Below are positions 12,801 through 26,281 of a stretch of 64,000 nt of DNA, piece after piece. Each line of letters starts with the position of its first letter. Positions within the stretch are counted from its first letter, which is position 1. The position numbers and the translations under genes were made by a program. Origin of the DNA: Ehretia macrophylla (taxonomy: Eukaryota; Streptophyta; Magnoliopsida; Boraginales; Ehretiaceae); assembly GCA_037974665.1 (NCBI GenBank), contig CM075765.1, forward strand, positions 14,255,501 to 14,319,500. Reading direction: 5' to 3'. The notes under the pieces are model-generated. The model had not been told where the DNA came from, searched no databases, and was given only the letters and a program-made list of their open reading frames with translations.

Positions 12801-14411
12801 ATAATTCATCACATTTAATTTTCACTCAAAGCTCAACTTATTTAAACATTCAATGCACATAGTTCATGTTAATCACGTATTAAACATTTAGCATTCAACG
12901 CAAGTAATGTTTATTTAACCCTCATTTCACTTAAACACTATCTCCAAACATGTAATTGTTACTCTCAAGCCTTCAACTCCCTATAATCCACCATTATTCA
13001 AGTCAAATTAACCTTTAGTGCAACATTAATCACTTAGCTATATAAACTGAAATTTTTAACTGCATTTGCTTAACTTTACTTGTTCAATTAATAGCCTTAA
13101 TGTCCTCTAAAACTTCTAAAAATTGCACAGACATGTAGTTCATCAAGTGTAGATAGGTTTAGCCTCAAACGGTTCCTAATTCAGAGTTAAAATCATCAAG
13201 TTATGCCTTTTAGAAAATCATTGCGCAGCTAGCCCTGAATTACGCGAGAATCAGTCACCCTACTGTTTTGGCTCCAAAACAATGCCTTAATGATAGAATT
13301 CGATCTTTCCCCCAAAAGAGAAATTGTTTCTCAAGTTCTTAGCTACAATATAAAAAAAAAATTCAACCACTTTCGACAATGTTTGCTAGGTCAAACTGCC
13401 TCTGCAATCTAGTCACGTAACCTGCCAGAAAATTCATAATCTTTCACTACTCATGTTTTAGCTATTTCTTGCTTCATTGGCATACTCTCACCATTACTCA
13501 CTATGCATATGATGTAAACTACTCTCTTTGACATATACACAAACACTTGGTCTTCAACAATTAATCAAAGAAGCCAACTTCAACTACAACCAAAACCAAA
13601 CACCAAGGCTAGCAATTCATGCATTAGAAAGCTACCACAACATTTCATACACTAAATACTTCATTAAACATGCATTACAAGCTTCATGTTTACTTATCTA
13701 CACATGGCATACATTTATATACAACAAGGAATCAGCCAATGATGTAAGCATGGATGAACCTTCACCTTAAGTTGAAGAATTTGTACACAAACAAGCTCAA
13801 AATCACCTTTTCTTCCTTCTTTTCTCCTTCTTCTTCTTCTTTTTCTTCTTATTCTTTCTTGTGTGTTTTTAAACGTGTTTAGTGTGTGTGTGTGTATGTG
13901 TCTAATTTTTGTGCGTGTTTTTATGTGTTTGTGTGTGTTGTAGTAAATTAATAGGTGTAAATAATAAAAGAAAGAAAAACCCAATTGACCAACATGCCCT
14001 TCAACTAAATGCTATTAACTAGTTTGCCATTCTAGTTTAATTCTAACTAATTTAGTTGCTCCAATTCCTAATTGTCTACGTTAATTATTTTCTATGGTTC
14101 CTACGATTTTCCAAAGTGTTCGTGAAGTCCCAAAATTGCATGTAAAATGAGAATTATGCACATTAACCAATTAAACGTGCCTACTTACATAAGAATGCAT
14201 TTATACTAATGCAATATATGTTAATAGATGAAATTTCTTGTTAAACTAGATGTATGCACATAGTTTGATATAAATGCACGTTAAACGAAATAGATGGATG
14301 TAACCCAAAATATGATATTTTATGCAAACGAATATACGTAAATAATTAAAGTAGAAATATAAGTATATGCATATCAATTAAATAATTATATGCACGGGTC
14401 GGGGTGTCACA
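9827..14411 (+). mobile_element. TG...CA element A, probable large solo LTR (4.6 kb)
   Basis: Starts TGTAACGCCCCGATCCCTCA and ends GGGGTGTCACA, flanked by the 5-bp target duplication TTAGG (9822-9826 and 14412-14416). No internal primer-binding site, gag or pol, and no terminal repeat within the element, so a solo LTR of a giant Ty3 (Ogre/Tat-size) element fits best. A GC-richer block (10430-10680) is shared with element B and gives matching short frames on both strands; I read these as conserved LTR DNA, not genes. Pyrimidine-rich and (GT)n tracts lie near 13800-13940. Confidence 0.8.
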
Positions 14412-15330
14412 TTAGGAATCTATGTACATAAATGTAATGGAAGATTGAGATGAAGACATCAAGAGTTGTTGGGCCTAATTCACGAAAGGAGTTTTGTGAA
14501 GCTGAGAAGCAGCAGCCCATGAATCTATCTTCTGGGCCCTTTATTTGATTTAGGTATCCAACCCAGTGGCTCAGGTTGATAGTGCTCCTAGTCCATAATC
14601 ATCCCATTTTATTTTATGCATTTATTTATTTATTTATGCGATAAATATATGATGAATGCATGTATGTTTTTATTTTATTTATGCGATAAATTGAAATTAG
14701 AAGCATGTGAAAAGTGAGACCTAAATTAAAGACCAACAAACGTTCCCAAATTAAATATTAAGTTAATAATGGTGTAGTCTTGAGAAGATTATATCATTGC
14801 CTTTCGTTATCGTAGAATATTTTATGTGTTGGGCAAGTAAGTAGCTGGCTATGAACACATAGGGGTTATTTATTTGTATCAACATATGAACTAAGTCTAT
14901 ATAAGCATGAGATGTGAAAATTTTGGATTCTTACTGGCAACCAAAAATCTATCATGTGAGGTGCCGGTATTATATTGATTCAAATTTTCAGGATAATGGG
15001 TTTAAGTTAAACAATCTTGGAGACCAAAAATCTATAATGTGAGGTTGAAAGGATTGGAGGCAAGAACAATTGGAATTTGTATTAGATACATTGAATAAAT
15101 AGGTTATTCACCTATTTGTTTTGACTTCACCAAAAATCTAAAATGTGAGGTAGGTTAAAATGAATGGGCCCCCAATTCCACTAAGAAAAACATCTTATTT
15201 TTTTTCCATTTTCCACTAGGGAAGTGTGGGATTTGAAAAATTTAGTGGGGGTTACTGTTTGATTTAAAGACCCAAATCAAATGGTTAATAATATAATTAT
15301 CTAACATCCTTAGAAATTACTGCCTATATA
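14412..15330 (+). mobile_element. copia-2 leader, continued
   Basis: Resumes after element A with the duplicated TTAGG. A 22-base motif close to ACCAAAAATCTATAATGTGAGGT occurs three times (14941, 15023, 15129). No open frame of note. The gag remnant begins shortly after. Confidence 0.55.
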
Positions 15331-15369
15331 TAATATCAGATGTGAACCCAACCTTCTATTTTGACTAGA

Positions 15370-15827
15370 CCAAACTTCGATGACTAGCTCAATGTTTTGA
15401 GAATTGTTCTCAAATATGAGAAAGTCATACACGTTCTAGATGCCCAAGATAACTTGTCAAAAAGAACCAAGAGAGCATGGATAATGTATTCATCATTAAT
15501 TACTTACAAGAGTTGTGAAGTAAGTAAGAAAGCAAAACTAGATATAAGATATCTAGTGGTAGATATAAGATATCTAGAAAATTGTCTTGAATAGAGGATA
15601 ACTAGAAGAATTAATTTGACAGCATGTGTTCTCAAGGTGAGTATCTTGAGTCCATGAGTTTATTCATGTTTTATCATATGTAAACAAATCTAATCCTCAA
15701 AGTTAATTCTCAATTCACTCTTGTCGTTCATAATGGATTTCTCCGTATGAACACATTTGACACAACCCTTGGAAATGAGAGTCATATATCAAGGGTAGAT
15801 CTGGAAAGTTGAAACTTGATTGGTAAA
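15370..15827 (+). pseudogene. copia-2 gag remnant
   Basis: Short stretches resemble the N-terminal part of copia Gag (LKYEKVIHVLDAQDNLSKRTKRAW), broken by many stops and frame changes. Weak on its own, but it lies where gag should be between the leader and the integrase remnant of the same element. Interrupted by an Emigrant-like MITE at 15830. Confidence 0.55.
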
Positions 15828-15829
15828 TA

Positions 15830-16453
15830 CAGTAGAACCTCTTTAAATTAATACTCGATAAATTAATAATCTCTTTTAATTAATAAAAATGTCTGGTCCT
15901 GACTTGGGACCAGTGTAAAAAGTTGATAAATTTGATAAAATTATAAGATAATACATTTTAAAAAATTTCCTTTGTATTTTATTGATTTAAATATTTCATA
16001 AATTAATAATTAGCTAAAAAGTACATAATAAATTGACTATGAGATTTTTTAAAAATATGAATAAATAGTAGCTTGTCTTTTGTTGAATTTCAAATCTAAT
16101 TGAATCTCATATTTAATTATTTAAAGAGAAAAAATTGAGATAATCCTACAAGGATTAGGATACAAGATTAGAAAAATTAGTTCTCATCCTAATCTTACAA
16201 GGACTTGAATACGAAATTAGAAAAACTTTTTTCTTATCTTACTAAATTAAATTTTATCTTTTATTCTCATTACTTATCTTTTTAAATTGGACCGAAAAAA
16301 GACATCATAATCATAATAAGTTTACTATAAAGTCAAAAAAATAAAAAAAAATATATATTAATTAATAGTTATTAATTTATCGATAAATTAATATCTCGCT
16401 AAATTAATAGAATTTGGTGATTCCAACGCTATTAATTTAAAAAGGTTCTACTG
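15830..16453. mobile_element. pogo/Emigrant-like MITE (624 bp)
   Basis: Terminal inverted repeats start CAGTAGAACCTCTTTAAATT and end TTAAAAAGGTTCTACTG, flanked by TA on both sides (15828-15829 and 16454-16455). The termini closely resemble those of Emigrant MITEs and Lemi1-type pogo elements, which target TA. AT-rich interior with no coding capacity. Confidence 0.85.
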
Positions 16454-16455
16454 TA

Positions 16456-16669
16456 TTTCCACTACAAGAAAGGAGAACTAGTAATAGAGTAAAATCCAAA
16501 GGACTTCAAAGAGTTTGAAGAGAAATGAATGTCCTCTATAAATAATCTCGTCTTCTCGTTTACCTATCTGGGTGTTCATTAATTTTGGAATAATTGTTGT
16601 TCATGTGTTTCATTTATTTGGGAAATAAATGAGATGACACTATTAAATTAATGAATAGAGTCTTATATG
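16456..16669 (+). mobile_element. copia-2 internal DNA, degenerate
   Basis: Short remnant between the MITE and element B. No clear motif. Assigned to copia-2 by position only. Confidence 0.4.
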
Positions 16670-16674
16670 GATAA

Positions 16675-19600
16675 TATAACGCCTCGATTCCTCACGGAGC
16701 CAGGACTTCTATTAACCATACTAATCACAACCCAATTCCAACCCGGACTCAAAATTTTAGGGAAAACAAACAAAGTCTCCCCTGTTCCATGGACATTCTG
16801 GAAACCTGTAAACATTCAAATAAAACACGAAGCAAAAGGAACAACATTTCTAATTGAAATCCCAACTTTAAGACCATCCGAGCCTTAAGCAACACAAGAC
16901 AATATAAACACATACAAGCATGCAACCATAGTCATAAAATCTTTGTCTTCATTCGCTTATCATACCATTATTTGTTAGCAATTAAACATTCTTAGAAATT
17001 AAAGCCAACCATACATCCGTTCATTCACACCCAAGCGTGCAACATAGCTAGAAGCAGAAGCATAAGTTATTACATGCCACAATTCCATAACATTTACTAC
17101 ATCCACTTAGCTTTCAAATTTGCAACCACTCAAATATATATATATAAGCCCTTAGGCTCCAAAATAGAACATAAAGTAGACAAGCAAGGTCTTCTACAAT
17201 TTAGCAAGCAATCACTCCAATCTCAAGTAATAGTACACAGCAACCAAGGCAACTCCTCCAACTGCACCACCTGAAACATGTTTAGCGAGGTATGAGCAAT
17301 CACAATTGCTCAGTGAGGGATAAGGTCTATCGGGGACGTGCAATGCAGCAACTTAACACAATTAATACAATAGATAAACAATGAATAACAATTCTAATAC
17401 CACATTTTAAAAGGATACAATCGATAACCCTTATCACTCCAAATCTTCGATCCCCGATCCACGAACCACGATCTCAATCTCGATATGCCGGCATCCCTTA
17501 CACCAATGGGTACTCCGGATGTACCCGATCCTACGACCCAACACCCCCTGGCAATCTCTGGACCAGGCGAGTGAGGGAATAGCAGACGGAGCTAAGGCAA
17601 CCAACACTGGCAAGCCCGATGCCGCCCAGCGAGGCCATCGCATCCGTCGCGACAATGAGGTTGCGCAACCACGATGCAATGCAAGAATGATAACAATTAC
17701 AATATAATCAGTAAACACATTTAAGGACAAAAAGTAGGTTGTCCTCGCACCAAGTTACAATTTAGCAACAATAAGCATATATCAATTACGCAATTATACT
17801 AAACGATATACTCTTTTAGCAAGAAAATAAACTATAATGCACGTAAGGATGCAGGTCCTTCACCTCTACCGAGTTCCAAGATGTAAGTTTGAATCACATA
17901 ATTTCCAGTCACCTTGAACCTATGAGCAAACATTACTTCAATTACTCTTTAACTACAACATTCATTAATTATTCAGCTAGGTTAGCTAACTCATAACTTC
18001 GCTTATTTAGCATATATACAATATCTATTAGAATTCTATTTTTAACAAAATGTCATTTTTATATACTTTAACTTAACATATATTCCAAGTAGTCATTTCT
18101 CACAACATAACTTATATAATTATAAGCAACACGGTATTATAAACAAGATACAAACATATTTTAATGAAGTAGCTATACAACCTATTTCATGAAACTTCTC
18201 CAAACAACTACATATTACATACCATTACCATTTAAACTCTTATTTAAATCATTTAAAAGTCAATTATAATAACTACATCAATTCAAATAACCAACTAAGC
18301 ACTAAGCTCAACTAATTCACATAAAATTCAATTAAAACCTTTCCACATGCTTAGTATTTAGGTCATAAACTTCAAAATTTTACAAAATATAACTCAATCA
18401 TGATCAATTAGAGCAAATATAACAATATAATAACTACTAATGCAACTAATTCAAGTAATTCACAAGAAATCCAATAAATCTCCTTCTAAATGCTTACAAA
18501 ACAAGCTCTAAACTTCGCACAAGATAACGAACCTCAAATCTAACTATACTACATCTCTAATGACACTTTATGACACCATTTAAGCCCTTGAAATCTCACT
18601 TTAAAGTACAATTACCCAAAAAGTTCAAATTTGCCTCTTCATGCATTACTCTACAAGTACTCTAATCGGAGCTCAACTAAGCGAAGCGAATACATTTCTA
18701 GCACCTCCTCACTTACTAGACACTTGCCCTAATGCCCGAACGCACCCGGATTTACTTTCAACCTGAAACCCCTTTGTCAATCTTTGCTATTAAGCTCCAA
18801 ACCGAAAGGCAAGGTTCAAGATTCCCAAACAAGTTATCCTATCCTTCAAATCACACCTTATAGCACCCCAAGGACCCTCGAGTTCACCCGTTAAACCTCG
18901 TTTACCATTAAATCCCCGATTTTCTCTTTGTGCGTTTACACTACAAGTACCAATTTCGAAACCCAAACAAGCGAAACGAAGGCACTTCTAAAGCTTCAAT
19001 ACTTAATAAAGACTAGCCATAACCTCGAAATGTGCCCGGATTTGAGTTAACCCCGAAATCCCTTATTAAAGTAGCCTAATTTGATCAAATTATTCAAATT
19101 TTGTACATGGGAAGCGCAACTAATATTTTTTTCACGCTCAAGGACCTAATTAGCAACTACTAGAAGCATTGAATCAAATTAAATTGCACAAATTTTTGGA
19201 ACCCTAGAAATTTCACTATTCATCATCTTCCTCAAAGCTTCAACTCTATTTTCAACCATTCAAAATGCTATCTAACAACAAAAGTATGCTCTATGATCAT
19301 TAATAAGAGTAATTTAAGCATAAAAAAGTATAACCAAGTAATATCTCAACAAATCCCAAAAAAAATAAAGTTTAGGTGCAAAATTTTCAAATACAAAAAT
19401 AAGATAAAATTCTTACCACACAAGGCTAGAGAAGCTTGACGAAGGTGTAAACATGTTCAAGAACTCAAGATTCAAGCTTGGAATGAATGGAAATAACCAA
19501 CTATAGCAATTTTGCAAGAAAAAGTTACTATTCCCGTAACTATTTTTTGGCCATTTTTTTGACTCTTTTTTTTTGGTTCTTGGCTTATATTATTCTCATG

Positions 19601-19953
19601 AGAAGGTCAAATGGTAGGTCAAATAATTAAGGCATTTTAGTAAGGGAAAAAGGGTCATTTGGGTGATCAAATTTCAGCAAAACAAATGCCAAAATCTGGA
19701 AAAAAAAATCCCACTAGTACTATTTATCAGACATTTCACGAATTTTTTTCTGTTGATCCCGATACGCAATGCATGCACAGTTAGGGGCTGTAGTCCCCTA
19801 AAAATATGTAGTATCTTATAAAAATATAAAATGCATGGAAAGAAACAATTGAATTTATGAAAATATGGAAAATAAAAAGTAATTAGCTAAGTTACATCCA
19901 AATTAACCATTTAATGAATGCAATTAATGAAGTGCTAAGTTCGGGGTGTCACA
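16675..19953 (+). mobile_element. TG...CA-family element B, probable solo LTR (3.3 kb)
   Basis: Begins TATAACGCCTCGATTCCTCA (first dinucleotide mutated from TG to TA) and ends CGGGGTGTCACA. Flanked by the target duplication GATAA (16670-16674 and 19954-19958). Its first half (17336 to about 18420) is nearly identical to element A (10310-11400), while its second half (18420 to about 19200) is nearly identical to element D (58440-59200). No coding capacity; the two frames at 17434-17730 and 17519-17707 repeat those of element A and are conserved LTR sequence. Confidence 0.82.
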
Positions 19954-20520
19954 GATAATGGCAAGATAAACGAGTAATATGAGAGATTTAGAGATACTGA
20001 TAACTCTATATTATCGTGGCACTTACGATTAGGTCATAGAGAGAAACAAGAATCACTCAATTGGTGAAAGAATGACTGGTAAGCCCCTGAGGCCCCGGGA
20101 CATTCCCAACACATGGATCTTGTATTCTTAAAATGATCAAATCACCCTTTGTAGGACAAAGTCAAAGGACCACAAATATTTAGGGTTTATACATTGGGAT
20201 GTATATGGGCCATTTGGCGAAATAGCCCAATAAGGATTTAGCTACCCGACATATACTCATGATTGTCATAAGTATGGATCTGAATCGTTTGAACCGTTCA
20301 AAGAATTCAGAATTAAAGTAGTAAATCAAACTAGAAATGAGAAGTAAGTTTCAATGATGAGATCATGAAGAGTTCTTAGTATCAATTTCTGATAGTATCT
20401 CAAAGGAAAATAATATAGTTATTTCATTAATTCCTTCTGGTACTTTGATACTTGATGAAGTGACAGAGAGAATGAGTTGGACCTTGTTGGACATGGTCTA
20501 GTAAATGATAAACTATGTTG
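19954..20520 (+). pseudogene. copia-2 integrase remnant
   Basis: Fragments of the copia GAG-pre-integrase and integrase core survive among many stops: LSWHLRLGHRE (zinc-finger H motif), a KGPQIFRVYTLGCIWAIWR stretch where the first catalytic Asp segment should be, SFEPFKEFRIKVVNQTRNE, and TLILDEVTERMSWTLLDMV carrying the catalytic Glu. Far too damaged to work. Confidence 0.75.
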
Positions 20521-21600
20521 ATTTATAATTTAGCTTGTGAGACTATATTCTCCTTATAGCAGTCCATCTCTTGGATAAGGTCACTTCTAAGTTAATCTTA
20601 AGTACTTCATATAGGATATGAGAAAACATGATCCCTAGTCTTAAGGTGTTAAGAATTAGGGTTATCTTGCTTTCAATCAAAGGGTTGAGATTGATAAATT
20701 GGAAATGAGATTGGACAAGGTTAATTGGTTATCCCAAAGATTCGTTGGGATATGGCTTTTTATTCGCTTGCTGACTAGCGAGTCTGTTAGCAAGTATAAC
20801 TTCTTCTTGGAAGAATAGTTCATCTCGGAAGATAGTGTGGGAAGAAAAGTATGACTCAGCATGAGTCACTAAACAACCAGTTGACCTGAGTCAAATCTAG
20901 GATCTGATTCTAGAAAACTTAATCCAAGAACAACTAGTCAATTTCACAGCTTTTCAGATCAGTAAAATGACAATAATCATGTTGATGATTTCTATCAGTT
21001 ATGAAGAGTTATGTTTGACATAAGCTTAAATGGTTTGAGGCCATAAAATCTTAATTGAATAAAGGTGGAGACCTTTAGGACAAATGGTGAAAGATTATAG
21101 TCATAGGAAAAAGGTTGACTATGAGGAAATATTTTCACCAATTGTTGAAATTCATTACGATTTATTTGCCATAGTTGCAAACCACTGTTATGAGATATGG
21201 TAGATGGATGTCAAAACGGCATTGCATAAAGACTTCATTAATGAAGACATTAATATGGGATTGCCAATATGTTTTGAGTCCAGTGATGAGCCAGATAGAG
21301 TTTAACTAAAAGGGTCCATTAATGGACTTAACCAAGCCTAAACAATCTAAAACATTCGGTTTGACTTCATTGAGAATGAAGATAAACATTAACTACACAA
21401 GTAGGTCTAAGTCATTCAAATAAATTCTCCAGGTAAAATTTTAGGATAACCCGCCTAAATCCTTGGAAGATGATCTATAGTGATAGATCAAAAGGATTAA
21501 TGGTTTTTTTTTTTCAAAAAATGTGTTGAAGGTGTTTAACATGTACACAGATTCTAAAAGAGGATTGTTCTCTTTTAAGATTTGACATTCATCTCTCTAG
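20521..21600 (+). pseudogene. copia-2 reverse transcriptase remnant, 5' part
   Basis: The first part is unreadable. From about 21000 copia RT pieces appear in shifting frames: WFEAIKS, DYEEIFSPI-like, RYGRWMSKRHC / MDVKTA (first RT block), and GLSQ-like text before MYTDSKRGLL. The sequence stops at 21600 in the motif between RT and RNase H, where element C is inserted, and continues in the same context at 24078. Confidence 0.75.
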
Positions 21601-24077
21601 TGTATCACCCAAGAATTCTACCATAAATTTATTTATAACTGTTGCATATCTATGTGTGCATTTCTACGTGCATCATCTTTCTTGCTTAATTGTTTTTATT
21701 AGAGGTTACTATTCATAATATTTTTGACTGTTTTAAAAGTTTGATTTTATATTTTTCCTAGATCATAGGACATCTAGAAGGAATCGAGACTTAGTCATTT
21801 TGGACTTTCGAGCTTAGAAGCATGCATGTGTTTAGAAAATAGATTTCATGTCTTTTGAATAGTGTTATGTAAGAATAGTGCTAGTTGCAACTAAAAACAT
21901 TTGAAATCACATTTAGCCTTAGTTGATCAAGTTTTTGGGACTAATTAGCTTAGATTAATAGTCATGCACCTACATATAATAAAAACCAACTCATGAAATT
22001 AAAACAATAACACAAGCTTGTCATCAAAAGAAAAGAAAAAATGACCTCTATGTCCTCCACCATGGCCGACCACCTTTAGGAGCAAAGAGGAGAATTTTTC
22101 ATCTTCAAGCTTGATCTTGGATGCTCCCTAAGGCTTCTACAAGTGTTATCAACCTAGCTCAAGCTTGTTCTTGCCTCTACTAAGCTTGTTTATGTGAGGG
22201 AGCTTAATTTTTTTAAAGTTAAAGTTTATGCATATTGTTGAATTTCTTTTAATTGTTGATTATAGCTCTAAAACTTGTTATACATGCTTACTATATGCTT
22301 AATAGATGCCATAGAGTTAACTTTTGAAGCTTATTATCAATGTTTATGGTTGGAATTTGAGATTGAAATAAAGAGGTAATGAATAGTGCACGTTTTAGAA
22401 TTTTGAATAAAATTGCTAATTAGCTTGAATTGAGGCTTAAATTAGATGCTCTAGACCCTAGTGAAGTTAGTTGAAAAGCCATGTGAGGTTGAATCACTCA
22501 AAACTGAGCTTAATTGCATAAATAGCTGACTTTAAAAAGGAGACTTTTCCCATTGAGCAATCCGGGCAAGTTTGGGCATTGATTCGGGTATCCTTGAGCT
22601 AAGGAAGCTCATTTTGTGCTTTTGTTTCGCGAAAATGGGGATCGGTTAGTATAGTTGTAGTTCAAACCCATTCGGGGCCTTCCCGAACTTTTGCTTCTAA
22701 AATGAGTTTTTATGATTTTAATAGGTACCTTTGGGCTTAATTAAGAATATAGAAAGATTAGGATATGATTTGGAAATCTTGAACCACGCATAGGAGAAAG
22801 AAAACTAGGTTAAAGAAAGGGGAAAAGTTCTTTTTTAGCCGTTTTAGTTGCATTTGGAACTTGTTGTAGGATTGTATTGTCTTGTATTGAATATTCAAGA
22901 TATAATTAAGCTATTTGAGTAGTTTGTGGGAATGGTTTATGTTGATTGCTACCTTTGGAATCTTAATGCTATATTCGTGCTTGTGTGAACTTATATCGTG
23001 AATATATGTGAGGGCGGCCTACTTTGTCGACCCTCTTACGTGTTATGTGATATCTTGATTGCTTGTGACTTGTCTTAGGGTTGCGCAACATTTTCGGACA
23101 TGGTAGCGTCGAGAAACACGGGCGGTGTCGGGCTTGCCGTGCTCCCTCGACTACCATGGTGCCTATTCCTTTTCTTCCTGAGGCATACTCCACTACCCTA
23201 GAGGCGTGGTTCACCTAATGGGCATGGACCTACCTCGGGAGAAAGGGTCGTAGGATTGGGATACATCCGGAGTATCCCAATTGTTGGTGTTTGGGGTTTG
23301 CCGGCATGTTCACGAAGTTCGTGGTTCGTGGCTCGTGATTAAAGACTTGGAAGTGGAACCGTATCCTTTTAAAAGTGATTAATTACTTGGCTTGTTATCT
23401 TACTGGTTACGTGGCTTATATATGTTTTCTTGTGTTTGCATATCATATTGCACGTTGGTATGTTGCATCACCTCCCTCGCTGGGCAACTTTGTTGCTCAC
23501 TCCTTATTTGATATGTTTCAGAAGAAGCTGAGGTGAATCCCTAGCTGTTAGAAGTAGAAGAAGAAGAAGAAGTTCACGTAGATCAGAATCCGTGACTTTG
23601 TGTGCTAAGGTGGATCTTATGTGCAACTTGCGTGGAGTTCATGTTAAATGTTGTATTTTGAGACCTTGGGGTCTTGTGTATATGTTTAGTAGTTGTAGTC
23701 CTGAATGTTAGAGAAAGATGTTGGATTGTAATAATGGATTCTAGACTTTATTTTCTCTTGCATGCTTGGAGTGTTTATTGTCCTACATATGGAACTTAAA
23801 ATTATAACTGTATCTAACTACTTATGGCTAAAACCAACTTATCTCGCATGCTTGTGTACTTAAGAAGATTGTTGTTGCTCCAAGGCTCGGATGGCCTTGT
23901 GATTTTGTTTTGGCTTTGGAGATATTAGATGATAAGTTGTATAAGTAGTTGTTTATAGTTCAAATGTTATAAGTGACTATTCACATGTAATAGTTTAGTC
24001 CTTGGTACAGAGGAGACTCTGTTCGAGTGACGGGTCCGAGCCTAACTTTAGCGTAGGGTTGGGTTCGGAGCGTTACA
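21601..24077 (-). mobile_element. TG...CA-family element C, probable solo LTR (2.5 kb)
   Basis: On the minus strand it starts TGTAACGCTCCGAACCCAAC at 24077 and ends GGGTGATACA at 21601. Flanks are TCTAG (21596-21600) and TCAAG (24078-24082), a 5-bp target duplication with one mismatch. A block at 22990-23340 matches 57340-57610 of element D in reverse orientation. It sits inside the copia-2 RT/RNase H junction. No coding capacity. Confidence 0.78.
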
Positions 24078-24795
24078 TCAAGGGCTGTGAGTCCTAAAAC
24101 TACTAAAGAGAGAGAGACTGGACACATAAGGTTCTAAGTGCTGCAGAAATTAAGAATCTTATATACGTCATGCTGTGTACAAAGACATGATATCATAAAT
24201 GCTATAAGTGTTATGAGCAGATATCTGTCTGATTCAGGTGAGGAACGTTGGAAAGCAATCAAGAACATTCTTAAGTACTTGAGAATACTGGAAAAATATT
24301 ATTGGTATATGGAGAAAAGGTAAAACTTAAAGTTTTACAGTTTCAGGCTGACAGTCTGAAATGGATTATTGGAAATCCATATATAGGTTCATGCTCACCT
24401 GTAACGGAAGAGCAATTATTTGGAAATGTTTCATATATTGGTACAATTGCAAATTCCAAAGGCTGAGTGTATTGTTGCATCATATGTAACAAGAGGAAAC
24501 AGTTTAGATCTTGTAGTCGTAACTGAACTCAGGATGGTTCATTCCATTAAGTCAATGGGTAGTGTTGTAATGATAATGGAGCTGTAGCACAAGCTAAGGA
24601 ACCTAGGTCTCACTAGAGATCCAAACGCATTAAAGAGGCATTACCACATCGATCAGAGATTGTGAAAATGATAATATTATGCAGTAAATAACGTCAAAAG
24701 TTGGCGGTGCTAATCCACTGACTAAGGCAATGATTTAGCAGTCATTTGATTACCATCTTGAGAATATGGGTATAAGATACCAGAGTAATTGACTT
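24078..24795 (+). pseudogene. copia-2 RT C-terminus and RNase H remnant
   Basis: Resumes with AVSPKTTKERER, then MSRYLSDSGEERWKAIKNIL and KYLRILEKYYW, the copia segment between RT and RNase H, followed by RNase H pieces (DNGAVAQAKEPRSH). Several stops and frameshifts. It leads into the polypurine tract and the 3' LTR. Confidence 0.85.
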
Positions 24796-24799
24796 TAGT

Positions 24800-24812
24800 G
24801 CAAGTAGGGGAT
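24800..24812 (+). other. copia-2 polypurine tract
   Basis: GCAAGTAGGGGAT directly before the TG of the 3' LTR, the standard site for plus-strand priming. Confidence 0.8.
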
Positions 24813-26276
24813 TGTTGGATTATATGTCCTAAATGTCAATTTTAGGGCATAATAATTATATTATTTATTTAATGTAGGCAGTTTATTTAAATATAATTAA
24901 TGTGATTAATTATTTAAATAAGAGTGTTTAGAATAATATTTAAAGATTATATCCTTATGAGTAAGGATATGAGTGACAGAATCTATATTCATAAATATAT
25001 TCTAAAATAGTCCCCGATCGTAGGATAAATTAATTGGACGTTGATTTATCCAGAAAGATCGGATTACAATCTACCATCCAAATAATATGAGATATTGATT
25101 TAGGCGATTAGTCTTATATCGTAAGGGTAGATGTATAAGTGCTTGCTGAGAACAAGTGATTGGACATGACCGCTAATACAACGAATTACATGGAATGGTC
25201 AATAATTCGTTGTATAGTGTAATTGTGCAATTAGTCCTTAAACCTGAGACACCGCGGTTATCTTGTGTTAGGGATAACGTGATTTGCTGGTGCAATAAAA
25301 ATAGTCTTCATCAAGGATTGGATAATGTACTCAGTGGTTATGATCTATTCCGGCATGGAGATAGGTGCATGTAGATATGGAATTTGTCAATTAGGGATCC
25401 TATGTGATCTATTAATCGAGTAAGTAGAAATCCTTGGTCGAGGTAGAATAGTAGAAGTCGTTCCACGTATTATTCATAAGTTACTGATTAATTAGATTTG
25501 GACATATGATTGAGTGATAGAGTTTGACGACCCTATCCATGACTCTGGCTCAATCGGGATAATTTAGACAGAAGGAATTGATTGCATAATTGTTACTAAA
25601 GGGTTCATAGAATTTCACCTTATTATTAGTTGGGTAGTCGTGATATACTGCAAGGTATTACTCACAACTTGCGAGAATTAAATTAGAAGAGTTTTAATTA
25701 AATATTAATTAGATTAATATTATTTCACTGCTAATTAATTATGAACCCAAGAGGTCACACACAAATGGAGTTTGCAGATTATTTGGATTAGAGAAAATAT
25801 TAAATTAAATTTAGGATCGTCCTAAATATTAATTTAATTGGGCTTGTAGTAACTTGATATTGGTCTGATTATTATGGAGCTCAAGACTGGTTAGTTTAAG
25901 TCCAATCCACATGTGGCCCTAGGCCACATGTGTCTCCTATATATTATACTATTTTGACAAGATTAGCTAGCACAAAATCATAGTCAGAATAATATATAGG
26001 ATTTTTCTAGAAAACCTAGTGGGGGTGAAATCCAATTGAGGGTGCAGATTGTGTGTGGATACTTTTGGAGGCTTCACAATTGGGGAGCTTTCAGATTCTA
26101 CATCAGATTTGTCATCATGGAAAGGTAATCCTAAAATTCTTTAATGTGTAATTAATGTCTATTATTATGCATGTATGTAATCTACGTAAATAGCCATGAA
26201 CGGATGCATGTGTAATTATTTCCGCTGTGTTTATTCTAATTATAAAATTTTAAAATACCATGTATGATTCCCAACA
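24813..26276 (+). mobile_element. copia-2 3' LTR
   Basis: 1464 bases, TGTTGGATTATATG...CCCAACA, aligning end to end with the 5' LTR at 6559-8020. Followed by GTAAA (26277-26281), the target duplication that also precedes the 5' LTR. Confidence 0.93.
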
Positions 26277-26281
26277 GTAAA

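Noticed and set aside
13800..13940. (CTT)n and (GT)n tracts as a CRISPR-like or regulatory array
   Set aside because: Simple sequence inside a plant LTR. No repeat-spacer structure, and CRISPR arrays are not expected in a plant nuclear genome.
23500..23580. (GAA)n purine tract in element C as a possible coding exon
   Set aside because: A matching tract lies in element D at 57120-57140 in the same structural position, so it is an LTR feature.
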